Below are positions 27,862 through 35,670 of a stretch of DNA of 64,000 nt, piece by piece. The DNA comes from Paenibacillus jilunlii. GTDB taxonomy: Bacteria > Bacillota > Bacilli > Paenibacillales > Paenibacillaceae. The notes under the pieces were generated by a model. That model had not been told where the DNA came from. It did not search any database and was given only the letters and a program-made list of their open reading frames with translations. The first letter of the stretch is position 1. Each line of letters begins with the position of its first letter. The stretch is from the NCBI RefSeq assembly GCF_900102965.1, contig NZ_FNGM01000001.1, positions 1 through 64,000 of the forward strand. Direction: 5' to 3'. The position numbers were made by a program, and so were the translations under genes.

Positions 27862-28002
27862 CTATAAAAAACGTGTAAACACAAAGACATCCAGGCCAAT
27901 CCGGCTGCCTTCAATAATCATTCTCCGGTATACGCTTTTCTCTTCAAGCTGTTTCGCATCGTTCATATAGAGCGTAAGGATGCCTAAGACGGGTTCTGGC
28001 AA
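27862..28002 (-). pseudogene. N-terminal remnant of a YheC/YheD gene
   Basis: On the minus strand a 46-codon frame reads VLGILTLYMNDAKQLEEKSV..., then RRMIIEGSRIGLDVFVFT, and ends in RFL and a stop. This is the characteristic first 40 residues of YheC/YheD proteins (first strand GILTLY, helix, second strand DVFVFT). Everything after that, over 300 residues with the ATP-grasp domain, is missing. It begins with TTG 28002 inside the 3' end of the GNAT gene and lies at the downstream end of the YheC/YheD operon, so it is a decayed further copy. A short functional protein cannot be excluded. The rest of the 27745-27983 gap shows nothing else. Confidence 0.75.
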
Positions 28003-28505
28003 AGGAGTTCACCTTCTTGTAGAAGATTTGTGGGCAGGCAGGCTGGCTGCAGCGGTGAACGGAGCAGCAGTGTCGGCTTACCGGTTGGCCCCTGGTGCAG
28101 TGCCACCGCCACAAGCCCTGTGTTGAAGCACATCTTCAGGCTGGCGGCATTGTCGCACGCCACGGTGCATTCGAGGGTGCCGAGGCGTTCCAGCTGTGCG
28201 GTCAGCAGCGCTGTCCCGGTATGGCGGTTCCGGTATAAGGGATGGACGGCGACAAGGCAGGCTTCCTTGCCGAAGCCGGACACGAAGCTGACGCCTGCGA
28301 GCTGGCGCCCGTTCTGGCCGCGTACGGTGGCAGCCAGAAGGGACACGCCGGGCTGTGACAGCTGCTCTGGCGTCAGCCGGGCCAGCACTCTGCATCCGCG
28401 AAGAGTAATCCGCTTCTCTCCATATTCCCTCAAGAACTCCAGCAGACCCGCCAGCCTGATTTTCCACCGTTCCGGGTTGCTGTCAAAGAGGGATGATATC
28501 TGCAC
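27984..28505 (-). CDS. GNAT-fold acyltransferase of the YheC/YheD operon
   Basis: A 173-residue GNAT-like protein. The CoA-binding loop region HPLYRNRHTGTALLTAQLERL (about residues 91-111) is recognisable, with CDNAASLKMCFNTGL as the C-terminal NxxS-type helix. The first GTG (28514) touches the AAAGGAA ribosome binding site, so GTG 28505, 9 bases after it, is the better start. The gene follows the YheC-type gene by 31 bases and overlaps the YheC/D remnant, so it belongs to that operon. An acyltransferase working with ATP-grasp ligases on spore surface material is an inference. Confidence 0.8.
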   Translation of the reverse strand: MQISSLFDSNPERWKIRLAGLLEFLREYGEKRITLRGCRVLARLTPEQLSQPGVSLLAATVRGQNGRQLAGVSFVSGFGKEACLVAVHPLYRNRHTGTALLTAQLERLGTLECTVACDNAASLKMCFNTGLVAVALHQGPTGKPTLLLRSPLQPACLPTNLLQEGELLCQNPS

Positions 28506-28536
28506 GGGTGTCACTTCCTTTACTGGGTTTCATGGG

Positions 28537-29649
28537 CTATTTGCGGTGACGGGACAGATGCTGGCCGAACTGGAAAATCCGTTCCAGCGACAGCTTACGG
28601 ATGGCCGGCTCATCAAATTTCATCGGACGGGAGTTGGCCTCAAAAAACCACAGTCCGCCTTCCTCATCCACGCCCAGATCCATCGACATCTCTCCAAGCA
28701 TGGTTTCGGATGCCCGTTCGATCTGCCGGGCGATCAGCAGGGCGGTCATGGGCACAGACTTCAGAATGGCCGCCGCCCGCTCCGCCCCGAAGGTGCCTTC
28801 CAGCATGCTGGAAGGCTCTTCGATGCTGCCGCCGCGCGGCACATGGGTCGTTATGCTCCGGGCTCCGGCCAGACGCGCCCCGATGCCGGTTACCGCCCAG
28901 GCCCCCTTGCCGTTCTTCTGCAGCAGCACACGCAGATCGAAAGGGCGGCCGTGGTGTGCAGCAAGCTGAATCGCTTGCTGCACAATATAACGTGAAGATC
29001 CTCTTTCTTTGCCGATGCGTGCCCATACACGGTCCAGGGATGCCGCTTTATACGTCACATTTTTTTTACCGCTCTGAATCTGCAGCCGGTATGGGAGGCT
29101 GGTATCTATGCGGTATCTGAGCCGCATAATCCCTTTGCCCGCCTTGCCGTTCTCCGGCTTGAGGTAGAGGCTGTCATGATTTTTCAGCATTGCAACCAGC
29201 GTGTCGGCGCTGCGCAGACGTCTCGTTTTGGGTACATGCTTCGAAGTGGCCCGTGACTCCTTTAACCATTCAAACAAATTCCATTTGTTAAAGAAGCTGG
29301 GGTTGTAAAGATGGATTTCGGGATGCTCCAGACATTCTGCTATTTTGCGTGCGACCGAGGCCCTTTCCTCTTCTTTACGGTTGGGGACCCGGTTATAGAC
29401 GACCTGAGGCAGCGGCATGGGTGTGCTGTACCAAATCCTGCCGCCTGCGGAAGGAACGTAGCCGTTTACCACCGGTTCATCCAGCTTCAGATCGCGGACG
29501 GTGACGACATACACCAGATATCCCAATTCCTTGCCGGTACGGATAATATCACGGAAGTTCTCACGGTTCCCGCGGAACTGCCGCAGTCTGTCGCTGGTTG
29601 TCAGAATGGCAATTACAGGTTTGCCAGGGTCCGGGATTCGGCTGTTCAC
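28537..29649 (-). CDS. YheC-type ATP-grasp protein
   Basis: Fourth ATP-grasp gene of the operon, 370 residues, short (YheC) type. The ATP loop reads LKPENGKAGKGIMRL (about residues 178-192), and the metal motif FFEANSRP is intact near the C-terminus. The N-terminal segment VIAILTTSDR starts the family's first domain. It starts with GTG overlapping the TGA of the upstream gene (GTGA, 4 bases), with GGAGGG before it, so translation is coupled. No substrate is known. Confidence 0.92.
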   Translation of the reverse strand: MNSRIPDPGKPVIAILTTSDRLRQFRGNRENFRDIIRTGKELGYLVYVVTVRDLKLDEPVVNGYVPSAGGRIWYSTPMPLPQVVYNRVPNRKEEERASVARKIAECLEHPEIHLYNPSFFNKWNLFEWLKESRATSKHVPKTRRLRSADTLVAMLKNHDSLYLKPENGKAGKGIMRLRYRIDTSLPYRLQIQSGKKNVTYKAASLDRVWARIGKERGSSRYIVQQAIQLAAHHGRPFDLRVLLQKNGKGAWAVTGIGARLAGARSITTHVPRGGSIEEPSSMLEGTFGAERAAAILKSVPMTALLIARQIERASETMLGEMSMDLGVDEEGGLWFFEANSRPMKFDEPAIRKLSLERIFQFGQHLSRHRK

Positions 29650-31019
29650 AGTTCATCCCTCCTGCGGAATTTGCTGAGGTAGAGACAATGCTCCAGGATA
29701 TGCTCGACGGAAGCTTTGCCCTCAGCGCGCAGGGAAGGGTGGCGGAAGATCGAGCGTCCCGGTTTGGCATTCGCCTCGAACATCCAGATGTCCTCATCCT
29801 GGTCAATTCCAAGGTCAAAGCCAATTTCGCCGAGCAGATGCCGGTGCTGAAGCTCCAGGGATTCGGCCAGTTTCACAGCTGTCGTTTTGGCCCGCTGCAG
29901 CACTTCGTCGGCTCTGGTTCCAAAGACGCGGCCAAGGGCCTGCTGCGGAGTGAGCAGCGCACCGCCGTTCTTGAGATGGGTGGTGACGCTGCCCCGGCCG
30001 GCTTTTTTGGCTCCGATACCGACGACAACCCATTGATTGCTGCCGTTCTTGTGCATGTGAAAACGGAAGTCGATCGGGCAGCTGTCGATTTCAATGAGCC
30101 GTATGCCCTGCTGGACTATATAGCTTTGCAGGCTTTGCCCATGCCGGCCCCGCAGCATCCGCATCAGGCTGTCAAAGCTGGCAAAGCGCAGCAGCACATT
30201 TTTGCCGTTCTTCCGGTAACGGGCGAAGTAGCCCTTCTTCGGGAGATAGGTCAGCCGGTATATCCCGTGTCCCAGGCTGCCGGCGGAAGGCTTGTAATAT
30301 ACGAAATGATGGCGGTCAAGCATATCGCGCATCTGTTCCGGGCTCGGGTTGCTATGCGTTTCGGGGACAAAACGATTAGCCACGCCGTCATTCTCCAGCA
30401 GCCGGTATACATCTGATTTATTAAAAAAGCTCCAGTTGAAATAAGGGATCTTCTTCCGTGCAAACCGTTCGCGAAGCTGGTTGATGTAGGGTGAAGTCTC
30501 CGCTCTGCGGCTGGGGAGCCGGTTGTAGACGACATCCGGCAGCGGAACCAGCTTGCGCTCGAATTTGCCGCTTGCGTTCAGGAAATAGCCGTTGACCTGC
30601 TCCTGCTGCCAGTCAATATCCCGCGGCATGAACGCAAAGATATAGCATTTGTTGCTGCCCTCACGCAGCAGCTGCTTGATGAAGCCGGTACGGGAGCCAA
30701 AAGGGTTCCCCGACGAAGACGGCCCGTCGGATAACACCCCGACAAGCGGACCCAGCTGAACTTCATCATTCTGCAGATTGCGGAGGTAGACGCCTCCGGA
30801 CTTCGGGATTTTGATTGCGCTCTTCACCCCGGAAGCAAGGAACAGATGTTTCCCGGCACGTTTGATCGGTTTGATCGTTGCCGGAGTCGCATCTTTGCCA
30901 AGCCGCAGGCGGATGTTTTTCTTGCCGGACAGTTTGAGGCTTTTCATCAGTTCACCCGAAACGTAGACAACTCTTTGGGGCTGCTTGGTGAAATGCACAT
31001 TGCAAAAAGTGAGACCCAT
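29646..31019 (-). CDS. YheD-type ATP-grasp protein
   Basis: Third ATP-grasp gene, 457 residues, long (YheD) type with about 100 extra N-terminal residues forming a beta-rich domain before the family core, which begins at LGPLVGVLSDG. ATP loop: YKPSAGSLGHGIYRL, with His in place of the usual Lys/Arg after the second Gly. Metal motif MFEANAKPG is intact. AAGGAGG precedes the ATG. Gap to the upstream gene is 31 bases. It is paralogous to the first gene of the operon over its full length. Confidence 0.92.
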   Translation of the reverse strand: MGLTFCNVHFTKQPQRVVYVSGELMKSLKLSGKKNIRLRLGKDATPATIKPIKRAGKHLFLASGVKSAIKIPKSGGVYLRNLQNDEVQLGPLVGVLSDGPSSSGNPFGSRTGFIKQLLREGSNKCYIFAFMPRDIDWQQEQVNGYFLNASGKFERKLVPLPDVVYNRLPSRRAETSPYINQLRERFARKKIPYFNWSFFNKSDVYRLLENDGVANRFVPETHSNPSPEQMRDMLDRHHFVYYKPSAGSLGHGIYRLTYLPKKGYFARYRKNGKNVLLRFASFDSLMRMLRGRHGQSLQSYIVQQGIRLIEIDSCPIDFRFHMHKNGSNQWVVVGIGAKKAGRGSVTTHLKNGGALLTPQQALGRVFGTRADEVLQRAKTTAVKLAESLELQHRHLLGEIGFDLGIDQDEDIWMFEANAKPGRSIFRHPSLRAEGKASVEHILEHCLYLSKFRRRDEL

Positions 31020-31050
31020 TTATGAATCCTCCTTAGGAACCATTGATATA

Positions 31051-32202
31051 TCATTCTCCCCTATATAATGGAGCGGTCCAGCGGCGAACATTCGAACCCG
31101 CCGCAGACGTGAGCAGCAGATGCCGGGTATAGCGCAGCGGATTCTCGGCAGCGAGTCTAGCAGCCCGGCGGTCGCCCGTCAGCCGGAACACTGTGCGCCC
31201 TGGCTTGGAATTGGCTTCAAGCAGAAAGATTCTGCCGGCGGCATCAAGGCCGAAATCGAGACCCAGCTCTCCAAGTCTCCCGCAGGCTTCCTCCAGCAAT
31301 GGAGGCAAATAAGCCGCAGCCCCGGCCAGTTCCTGCAGCAGTTCCCCTCCAGACTCCCCATATTCTGCAAGCAGGAATGGCAGGGGAGCGACTGCAGTTC
31401 CTCCACCGTGCAGATTGGAGGTAAGCGAGCCTCGGCTGCCCAGTCGAACGGCCATGCCGGTCAGCGTCCAGACGCCGCGGCCGTTCTTCTGCATAAGCAC
31501 GCGCACATCGAACGGCTGGCCGCAGCTGTCTGTAAGCTGCAAATATGGCTGTATAATATAGCGGCGCAAGCCGATGAAGCCGCGGACCCAGTCCAGCCCT
31601 TCATCCACCGTGCCGAATACATGGTGAAAAGGGTGATTTGCCCCATCCCGCCCGTGCAGGTTAATCCCTCCGCCCTGGCTTCGGGGCAATCTGACGGCAT
31701 GAAGGGTGCGTTTGCCGTGCGAGCCGGCTCTGGGCTTCAGGAACACCCCATGTTCTCTTTCCGCAAGCATGGTTCCCAGCTCCCAGGTGTTCTTGTAGAG
31801 CCGGGTTTCGGGCAGTATCTCCGCAGCATGGCGGCTCCGCCGGAGAATTTCATAGACCCTCCATTTATCGGGCAGTCCGCGCGACCAGGGAAGGGAGCGG
31901 GATAGAGCGGCCAAGGCGGAGGAAGCTGCTCTTTTTTCCTGCGGACTGGTGGTTAGACAGCGATTGTACAGGACGTCGGGGGCTGAGGCCCGCGCGGGCT
32001 TCCACTTCCCGTTCTCCCAGGCGTATCCGCTGACGGTTTGACCGTCGCTGGCTACGCCATCCGGGTGAAACACGATGACCTGGAGATTGTACAGCGGGGC
32101 TGCCCGGCATAGCTGGCTGCAGAACTCCCGTTCTGCGATAGGGGGATTCCCATGGCCCCGGCCTGTCATAATGCCCAGGAACCCCATTGCTGTCTCCGTC
32201 AT
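31051..32202 (-). CDS. YheC-type ATP-grasp protein with altered glycine loop
   Basis: Second ATP-grasp gene, 383 residues, short type. The core is clear (GFLGIMTGRG at the start, DVLYNRCLTTS, LLEANSKPGR near the end), but the ATP loop reads LKPRAGSHGKRTLHAVR, so the G-K-G-I of the relatives is G-K-R-T here. The metal motif is kept. It may bind nucleotide poorly or have changed role. AAGGAGG before the ATG; 10 bases separate it from the upstream gene. Confidence 0.9.
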   Translation of the reverse strand: MTETAMGFLGIMTGRGHGNPPIAEREFCSQLCRAAPLYNLQVIVFHPDGVASDGQTVSGYAWENGKWKPARASAPDVLYNRCLTTSPQEKRAASSALAALSRSLPWSRGLPDKWRVYEILRRSRHAAEILPETRLYKNTWELGTMLAEREHGVFLKPRAGSHGKRTLHAVRLPRSQGGGINLHGRDGANHPFHHVFGTVDEGLDWVRGFIGLRRYIIQPYLQLTDSCGQPFDVRVLMQKNGRGVWTLTGMAVRLGSRGSLTSNLHGGGTAVAPLPFLLAEYGESGGELLQELAGAAAYLPPLLEEACGRLGELGLDFGLDAAGRIFLLEANSKPGRTVFRLTGDRRAARLAAENPLRYTRHLLLTSAAGSNVRRWTAPLYRGE

Positions 32203-32212
32203 GATGTCCTCC

Positions 32213-33580
32213 TTATAACCCGGCCAGATAACGGCAGTATAAAATCATTTGTTTCACAGACGGCCGGATCTTTTGATCGTTCAGCGGGGTGTTGTCATTT
32301 TTGGATGGCTTGGAGTTGACCTCCAGCAGCCAGATTCTGCCCGATTGATCCAGAGCGAGGTCGATACCCAGCTCTCCGAAATGTGCGGGGATATACGTTT
32401 CTACACCCCTGGCAATGGCCAGGGCGGCCCGCGGAAGCAGAACCTGTGAGTTCTCTTTCACTCCAGAGGGCAAGCTGCTTTTCGTTATAGCCTCTCGTGC
32501 CGTGCTAAGCGTCCCCCCGCGGGCCAGGTTCGAGACAAAATGGTTGCTGCCTGCAGTCCGGGCGACAATTGAGGTAACCCCCCATTTTCCGGTGCCGTTC
32601 TTTTGCACAAGGGCCCGGAAATCGACTGGCCGCTTGCCCACCTCCATCAGGGGCAGACCCTGCTGAATCTGGTAGCGGGTGGTTTTCATTTTGGGGGCAA
32701 CGGATTGGAACAGCTTTGCCAGACTGGAATAGGTTTGTTTGCGCGTGCCCATTGGCGTGGTGGACAACAGCCGGTAGCCGCCGCTCTCATCCTTGGAAAT
32801 GCGCAGAATGCCTTTGCCGAGACTCCCGCGAACCGGCTTAAGAAACACACTGTTATAGGTTCCGCACATTTTCTTAAGTATCGCGAAACCCTTCAGGGCA
32901 TGGGATTCCGGCAAATACCGCTGCAGGGTGGCGTCTTGGGCCAGCGCTTCAAATACCTCAGTCTTGTCAAGAAATTTCTCATTGAAAAAATGTGTCCCAT
33001 AGCGGGATTTTACATCCGCCAGAAAATGCTGTACGCTAGGTTTGTTCTCCACCTTTCGCGTGGTAAGCCGATTGTTGATCACATCGGCAATAGGCAGACT
33101 CAGCTTACGCCAGCCTTCATCGTATACCCAGCCCTGAATGGAAGTGCTGTGCGATTCGAGCGCTTCCGGGGTAAAGAAATATACATAGGCTCCTTGTGCA
33201 TGGCAGGCATTGGTCAGCTCCCGGCAGAACATGGTGATCGGGCCGAACAGCCTGTCGGGTTGATCCGGATGGTCACGGCTCACCAGCACTCCGATGATCG
33301 GACCAAGGCGCAAGGTGCGGCTTCCTGAGCTGTAGGAAACATTGAGCGCCAGCCGTTGCCGGAGCCCAAGCCGCCGCGCCAGTCCTTCGCTGACGCGGAG
33401 AATGTCGGATTTGGGTACCGGAATAACCGTAACCTCCTGCCGGAAAGATCCGAAGGTGAGCTGGATGGTTCCATGCGCCGGTATTTTGAGCTTCTTCATG
33501 GATTTGTCGCCAAGCATTACAGCGTTTTCCTGCAGGATGCCCGAGTGGACCGTTTGGACCGGGATCTTGAACTTAGACAT
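32213..33580 (-). CDS. YheD-type ATP-grasp protein, first gene of the cluster
   Basis: The 455-residue long-type protein has an N-terminal beta-rich domain (residues 1-100), a middle domain from LGPIIGVLVSRD, an ATP loop LKPVRGSLGKGILRI (about residues 215-230) and the metal motif LLEVNSKPS. The start is ATG 33580 behind GGAAGGAG; the frame extends nine codons further without support. It heads a minus-strand operon of four ATP-grasp genes, a GNAT gene and a remnant. yheA diverges from it, as yheA lies near yheC/yheD in Bacillus subtilis. The intergenic strand holds an inverted repeat CATAT-N8-ATATG near 33645-33662. Confidence 0.93.
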   Translation of the reverse strand: MSKFKIPVQTVHSGILQENAVMLGDKSMKKLKIPAHGTIQLTFGSFRQEVTVIPVPKSDILRVSEGLARRLGLRQRLALNVSYSSGSRTLRLGPIIGVLVSRDHPDQPDRLFGPITMFCRELTNACHAQGAYVYFFTPEALESHSTSIQGWVYDEGWRKLSLPIADVINNRLTTRKVENKPSVQHFLADVKSRYGTHFFNEKFLDKTEVFEALAQDATLQRYLPESHALKGFAILKKMCGTYNSVFLKPVRGSLGKGILRISKDESGGYRLLSTTPMGTRKQTYSSLAKLFQSVAPKMKTTRYQIQQGLPLMEVGKRPVDFRALVQKNGTGKWGVTSIVARTAGSNHFVSNLARGGTLSTAREAITKSSLPSGVKENSQVLLPRAALAIARGVETYIPAHFGELGIDLALDQSGRIWLLEVNSKPSKNDNTPLNDQKIRPSVKQMILYCRYLAGL

Positions 33581-33767
33581 CGTGGATCTCCTTCCGGTAT
33601 GCAGCATGATGCCGGCTATTTGAATCTTAAGGGTTACATATCATTCATCATATGGAGACATCTGACCCTTGGTGATTGACCTATTTGCTAAAAAGCCGCA
33701 CTGGGCGGAATTCATCCGCCCGCAGAGGGAACAGACCAGCAGCAGAATAACTTTAGGAGGAACCATT

Positions 33768-34112
33768 ATGAACGTAATCGACAAAGCCCATGAATTGGCA
33801 CGGGCCATTAAGGACAGCAGCGAGGTAGCCGATATCACAAGCGCGATGAGGGTGATTGAAGCGGATCAGGAGAGCAAACGGATGCTGGACAACTTCCGGC
33901 AGAGCCAGATCGAGCTGCAGCAGCGGATGATGAACGGGGAAATGCCGCCGCAGGAAGAAATGGAAAAGATGGAGAAGCTGTTCGAGGTGCTTAACCTGAA
34001 TCTGGGCATCCGCCGTTTATTCGATGCAGAACGCCGCCTAAGCGTGGTTATTGAGGATGTGAACAAAATAATTACGGACAGCCTGTCACAAATGTACGGC
34101 GGTGCACAATAA
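33768..34112 (+). CDS. yheA: YheA, YlbF/YmcA-family protein
   Basis: The 114-residue all-helical protein belongs to the YlbF/YmcA/YheA family (UPF0342). YlbF and YmcA act with YaaT on RNase Y; the YheA branch has no settled role. The start is ATG 33768, 7 bases after AGGAGG at 33755-33760; the frame is open 33 codons further upstream but without support. Heptad-like helices run over most of the length (ESKRMLDNFRQSQIELQQRM). Adjacent to yheD-type genes as in Bacillus, which supports the name. Confidence 0.88.
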   Translation: MNVIDKAHELARAIKDSSEVADITSAMRVIEADQESKRMLDNFRQSQIELQQRMMNGEMPPQEEMEKMEKLFEVLNLNLGIRRLFDAERRLSVVIEDVNKIITDSLSQMYGGAQ

Positions 34113-34161
34113 GTTTTACAGTATTTACGGATACACTGGAAACACCGCAAAAAATGCAAAA

Positions 34162-34216
34162 AACGAGGACCGTTCCACCAGCCACACGGCTGAAGGAACG
34201 GCCCCCGTTTTTTTGT
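34162..34216 (+). terminator. Terminator of yheA
   Basis: A long stem with arms AACGAGGACCGTTCC and GGAACGGCCCCCGTT (a few mismatches), followed by TTTTTT, lies about 50 bases after yheA. Confidence 0.85.
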
Positions 34217-34239
34217 AAAAATATAAGCATTTGTATGCC

Positions 34240-34264
34240 AACGGCAGAAATACCGTTGTTGAAG
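34240..34264. repeat. Solitary copy of the 25-base core of the thi-leader repeat
   Basis: AACGGCAGAAATACCGTTGTTGAAG equals 23 of 25 bases of the core repeated six times at 61425-61730. Here the flanks pair better (CAACGG with CCGTTG), so the element can fold into a 6-bp hairpin. It lies in the short gap between yheA and the next gene. It suggests a dispersed repeat family in this genome. Confidence 0.65.
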
Positions 34265-34314
34265 CGCTGGCGGCCGGTTAGCCCGGCTACCCGGTCGAGC
34301 TTGCTGCAAGCGCC

Positions 34315-34890
34315 TTAGTCCTGCTTGCCCTCCACTGCGCAGAGCAGAACCCCGGCAGCCAGTGCAAGGCGGCGGTCAAGCAAGCCTTTGCGGTCCTCAG
34401 AGAAGTCAGCGATAATCTTCGTGACAAAGGGATTGAAGTTCTGCCGGAAGGCGGGAATAGTGATGTCCCGCAGCTCTATATTATACTTCTGCGGAATCAG
34501 TGTAATGAACCGCCGCAGCAATGCCATAAAGGTGCTGTTTTCCTTGATCAGCCCGGTTTCGTGATCCCGGCTGTCCAGCAGAACCCATTCATCCTTTACA
34601 ATGGATTTAAGCCCTTTGCGGCGCAATGCGCCGAGATGCTCACCGGTCTGTGAATCATGCACATCATAGGTGGCGCTGAAATCAATCACATTGCGTGCCT
34701 TAATGCGCAGCAGTTCTGTTTCCATACCCTCGTCGGTGAACAAAGCAATGTCTTCTTTCAGCTTGAAGGCTTTCATTTGGGAATACAAAACCAGCTCCTC
34801 CGAGCTGTTGTAGATATGCAGCTTGGCTCCCATGATGGAAAATACTTTTTTGCGGATAATGTACTCGGAATAGTTAAATGCGTTGTTCAA
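34315..34890 (-). CDS. LURP-one/YxjI-like protein (tubby-like fold)
   Basis: A 191-residue protein of beta-strand-rich composition that resembles the LURP-one-related/YxjI family (for example VFSIMGAKLHIYNSSEELV, AYDVHDSQTGEHLGALRRKG-like strands). The family has a beta-barrel around a central helix like phospholipid scramblases; function in bacteria is not established. It converges on yheA and has no operon partner. Confidence 0.65.
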   Translation of the reverse strand: MNNAFNYSEYIIRKKVFSIMGAKLHIYNSSEELVLYSQMKAFKLKEDIALFTDEGMETELLRIKARNVIDFSATYDVHDSQTGEHLGALRRKGLKSIVKDEWVLLDSRDHETGLIKENSTFMALLRRFITLIPQKYNIELRDITIPAFRQNFNPFVTKIIADFSEDRKGLLDRRLALAAGVLLCAVEGKQD

Positions 34891-35065
34891 TGAAAATCCC
34901 CCCCTGAAATGGTTCCATCATCTCACATCACCGCACTCCTTTGCCATAAGTAAACGCTCATCCCGCATGTTTTTTTCCGACTTGTCTCATATTTAAGGCA
35001 GCCTGTTCATAGAGTAGAGATATAGAGTCAATTGAACAACCTTGTGGAAGAAGGAGCTGTCTTCA

Positions 35066-35353
35066 ATGAAAAAAAGGAACAAATTCAAGCATGTCATCTA
35101 CATGCTGGTGGCACTGGCCATGCTGCTGTATGCGCTGCCTCAGCTGTCTTTTCAGAACGGCCCCGGCTGGGTGTTTGGCTTTGGTGTAGTCTGGTGTCTT
35201 TTTGCTTTTCTGGTCATTGCTGCGCATCTGCATTTCATTATCGGCGTGGATGAAGAGAAGCACAAACAGCTGGAAGCCGTCCGCAGACACAAGCTGGAGC
35301 AATGGCAGGGGAAGTGGAATGAAGAAGCAGCCAGAGCGTCACAGAGATCTTAA
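35066..35353 (+). CDS. Small membrane protein, function unknown
   Basis: The 95-residue protein begins MKKRNKFKH, has two membrane segments (about residues 10-27 and 35-58) and ends in a charged helix rich in Glu, Lys and Arg. The start is ATG 35066 after AAGAAGGAG; an upstream TTG in frame at 35042 lacks a ribosome binding site. I do not recognise the family. It stands alone with its own terminator. Confidence 0.75.
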   Translation: MKKRNKFKHVIYMLVALAMLLYALPQLSFQNGPGWVFGFGVVWCLFAFLVIAAHLHFIIGVDEEKHKQLEAVRRHKLEQWQGKWNEEAARASQRS

Positions 35354-35375
35354 AACCGGCGTCTTATATGAAACT

Positions 35376-35418
35376 ATCCTCTGAGTCCGCTAATAGCAGC
35401 GGGAACGGGGGATTTTTT
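35376..35418 (+). terminator. Probable terminator of the small membrane protein gene
   Basis: CCGCT and AGCGG form a hairpin, with an outer ATCC/GGAT pairing, followed by TTTTTT. It lies about 25 bases after the stop codon. Confidence 0.65.
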
Positions 35419-35599
35419 CATGCAAACATACCGGACCTGTTGATTATTCTATGCCGGTGCGGCCGGGGAAAAAGTAGAGTTAATATAAGCGGAATCACCG
35501 GTACGGGTGCGAATATGCTGAATTAGATCATATGAAAATAGGAGGGGAGCCAATGCACGCCAGCCCTGTCCATCCTGATCAAAATGCCCCGCAAAGCGG

Positions 35600-35629
35600 T
35601 TGTGCTCCTGCGTTCGAACCGTGTATAAT
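35600..35629 (+). promoter_or_regulatory. Probable sigma-A promoter of ytoI
   Basis: TTGTGC (35600-35605), an 18-base spacer and a consensus TATAAT (35624-35629) lie just upstream of ytoI. A start point near 35637 would leave a leader of about 35 bases holding the GGGGGTG ribosome binding site. The rest of the 317-base gap 35354-35670 holds a terminator and a 29-codon frame (35553-35642) that overlaps this promoter. Confidence 0.65.
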
Positions 35630-35670
35630 GGGTACAGAGTAGTACAGATCGGAGCATGGGGGTGTAACAG

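Noticed and set aside
35553..35642. 29-residue frame with a strong GGAGGGG ribosome binding site before ytoI
   Set aside because: It overlaps a good sigma-A promoter for ytoI and has no recognisable features; a leader peptide is possible but not supported.
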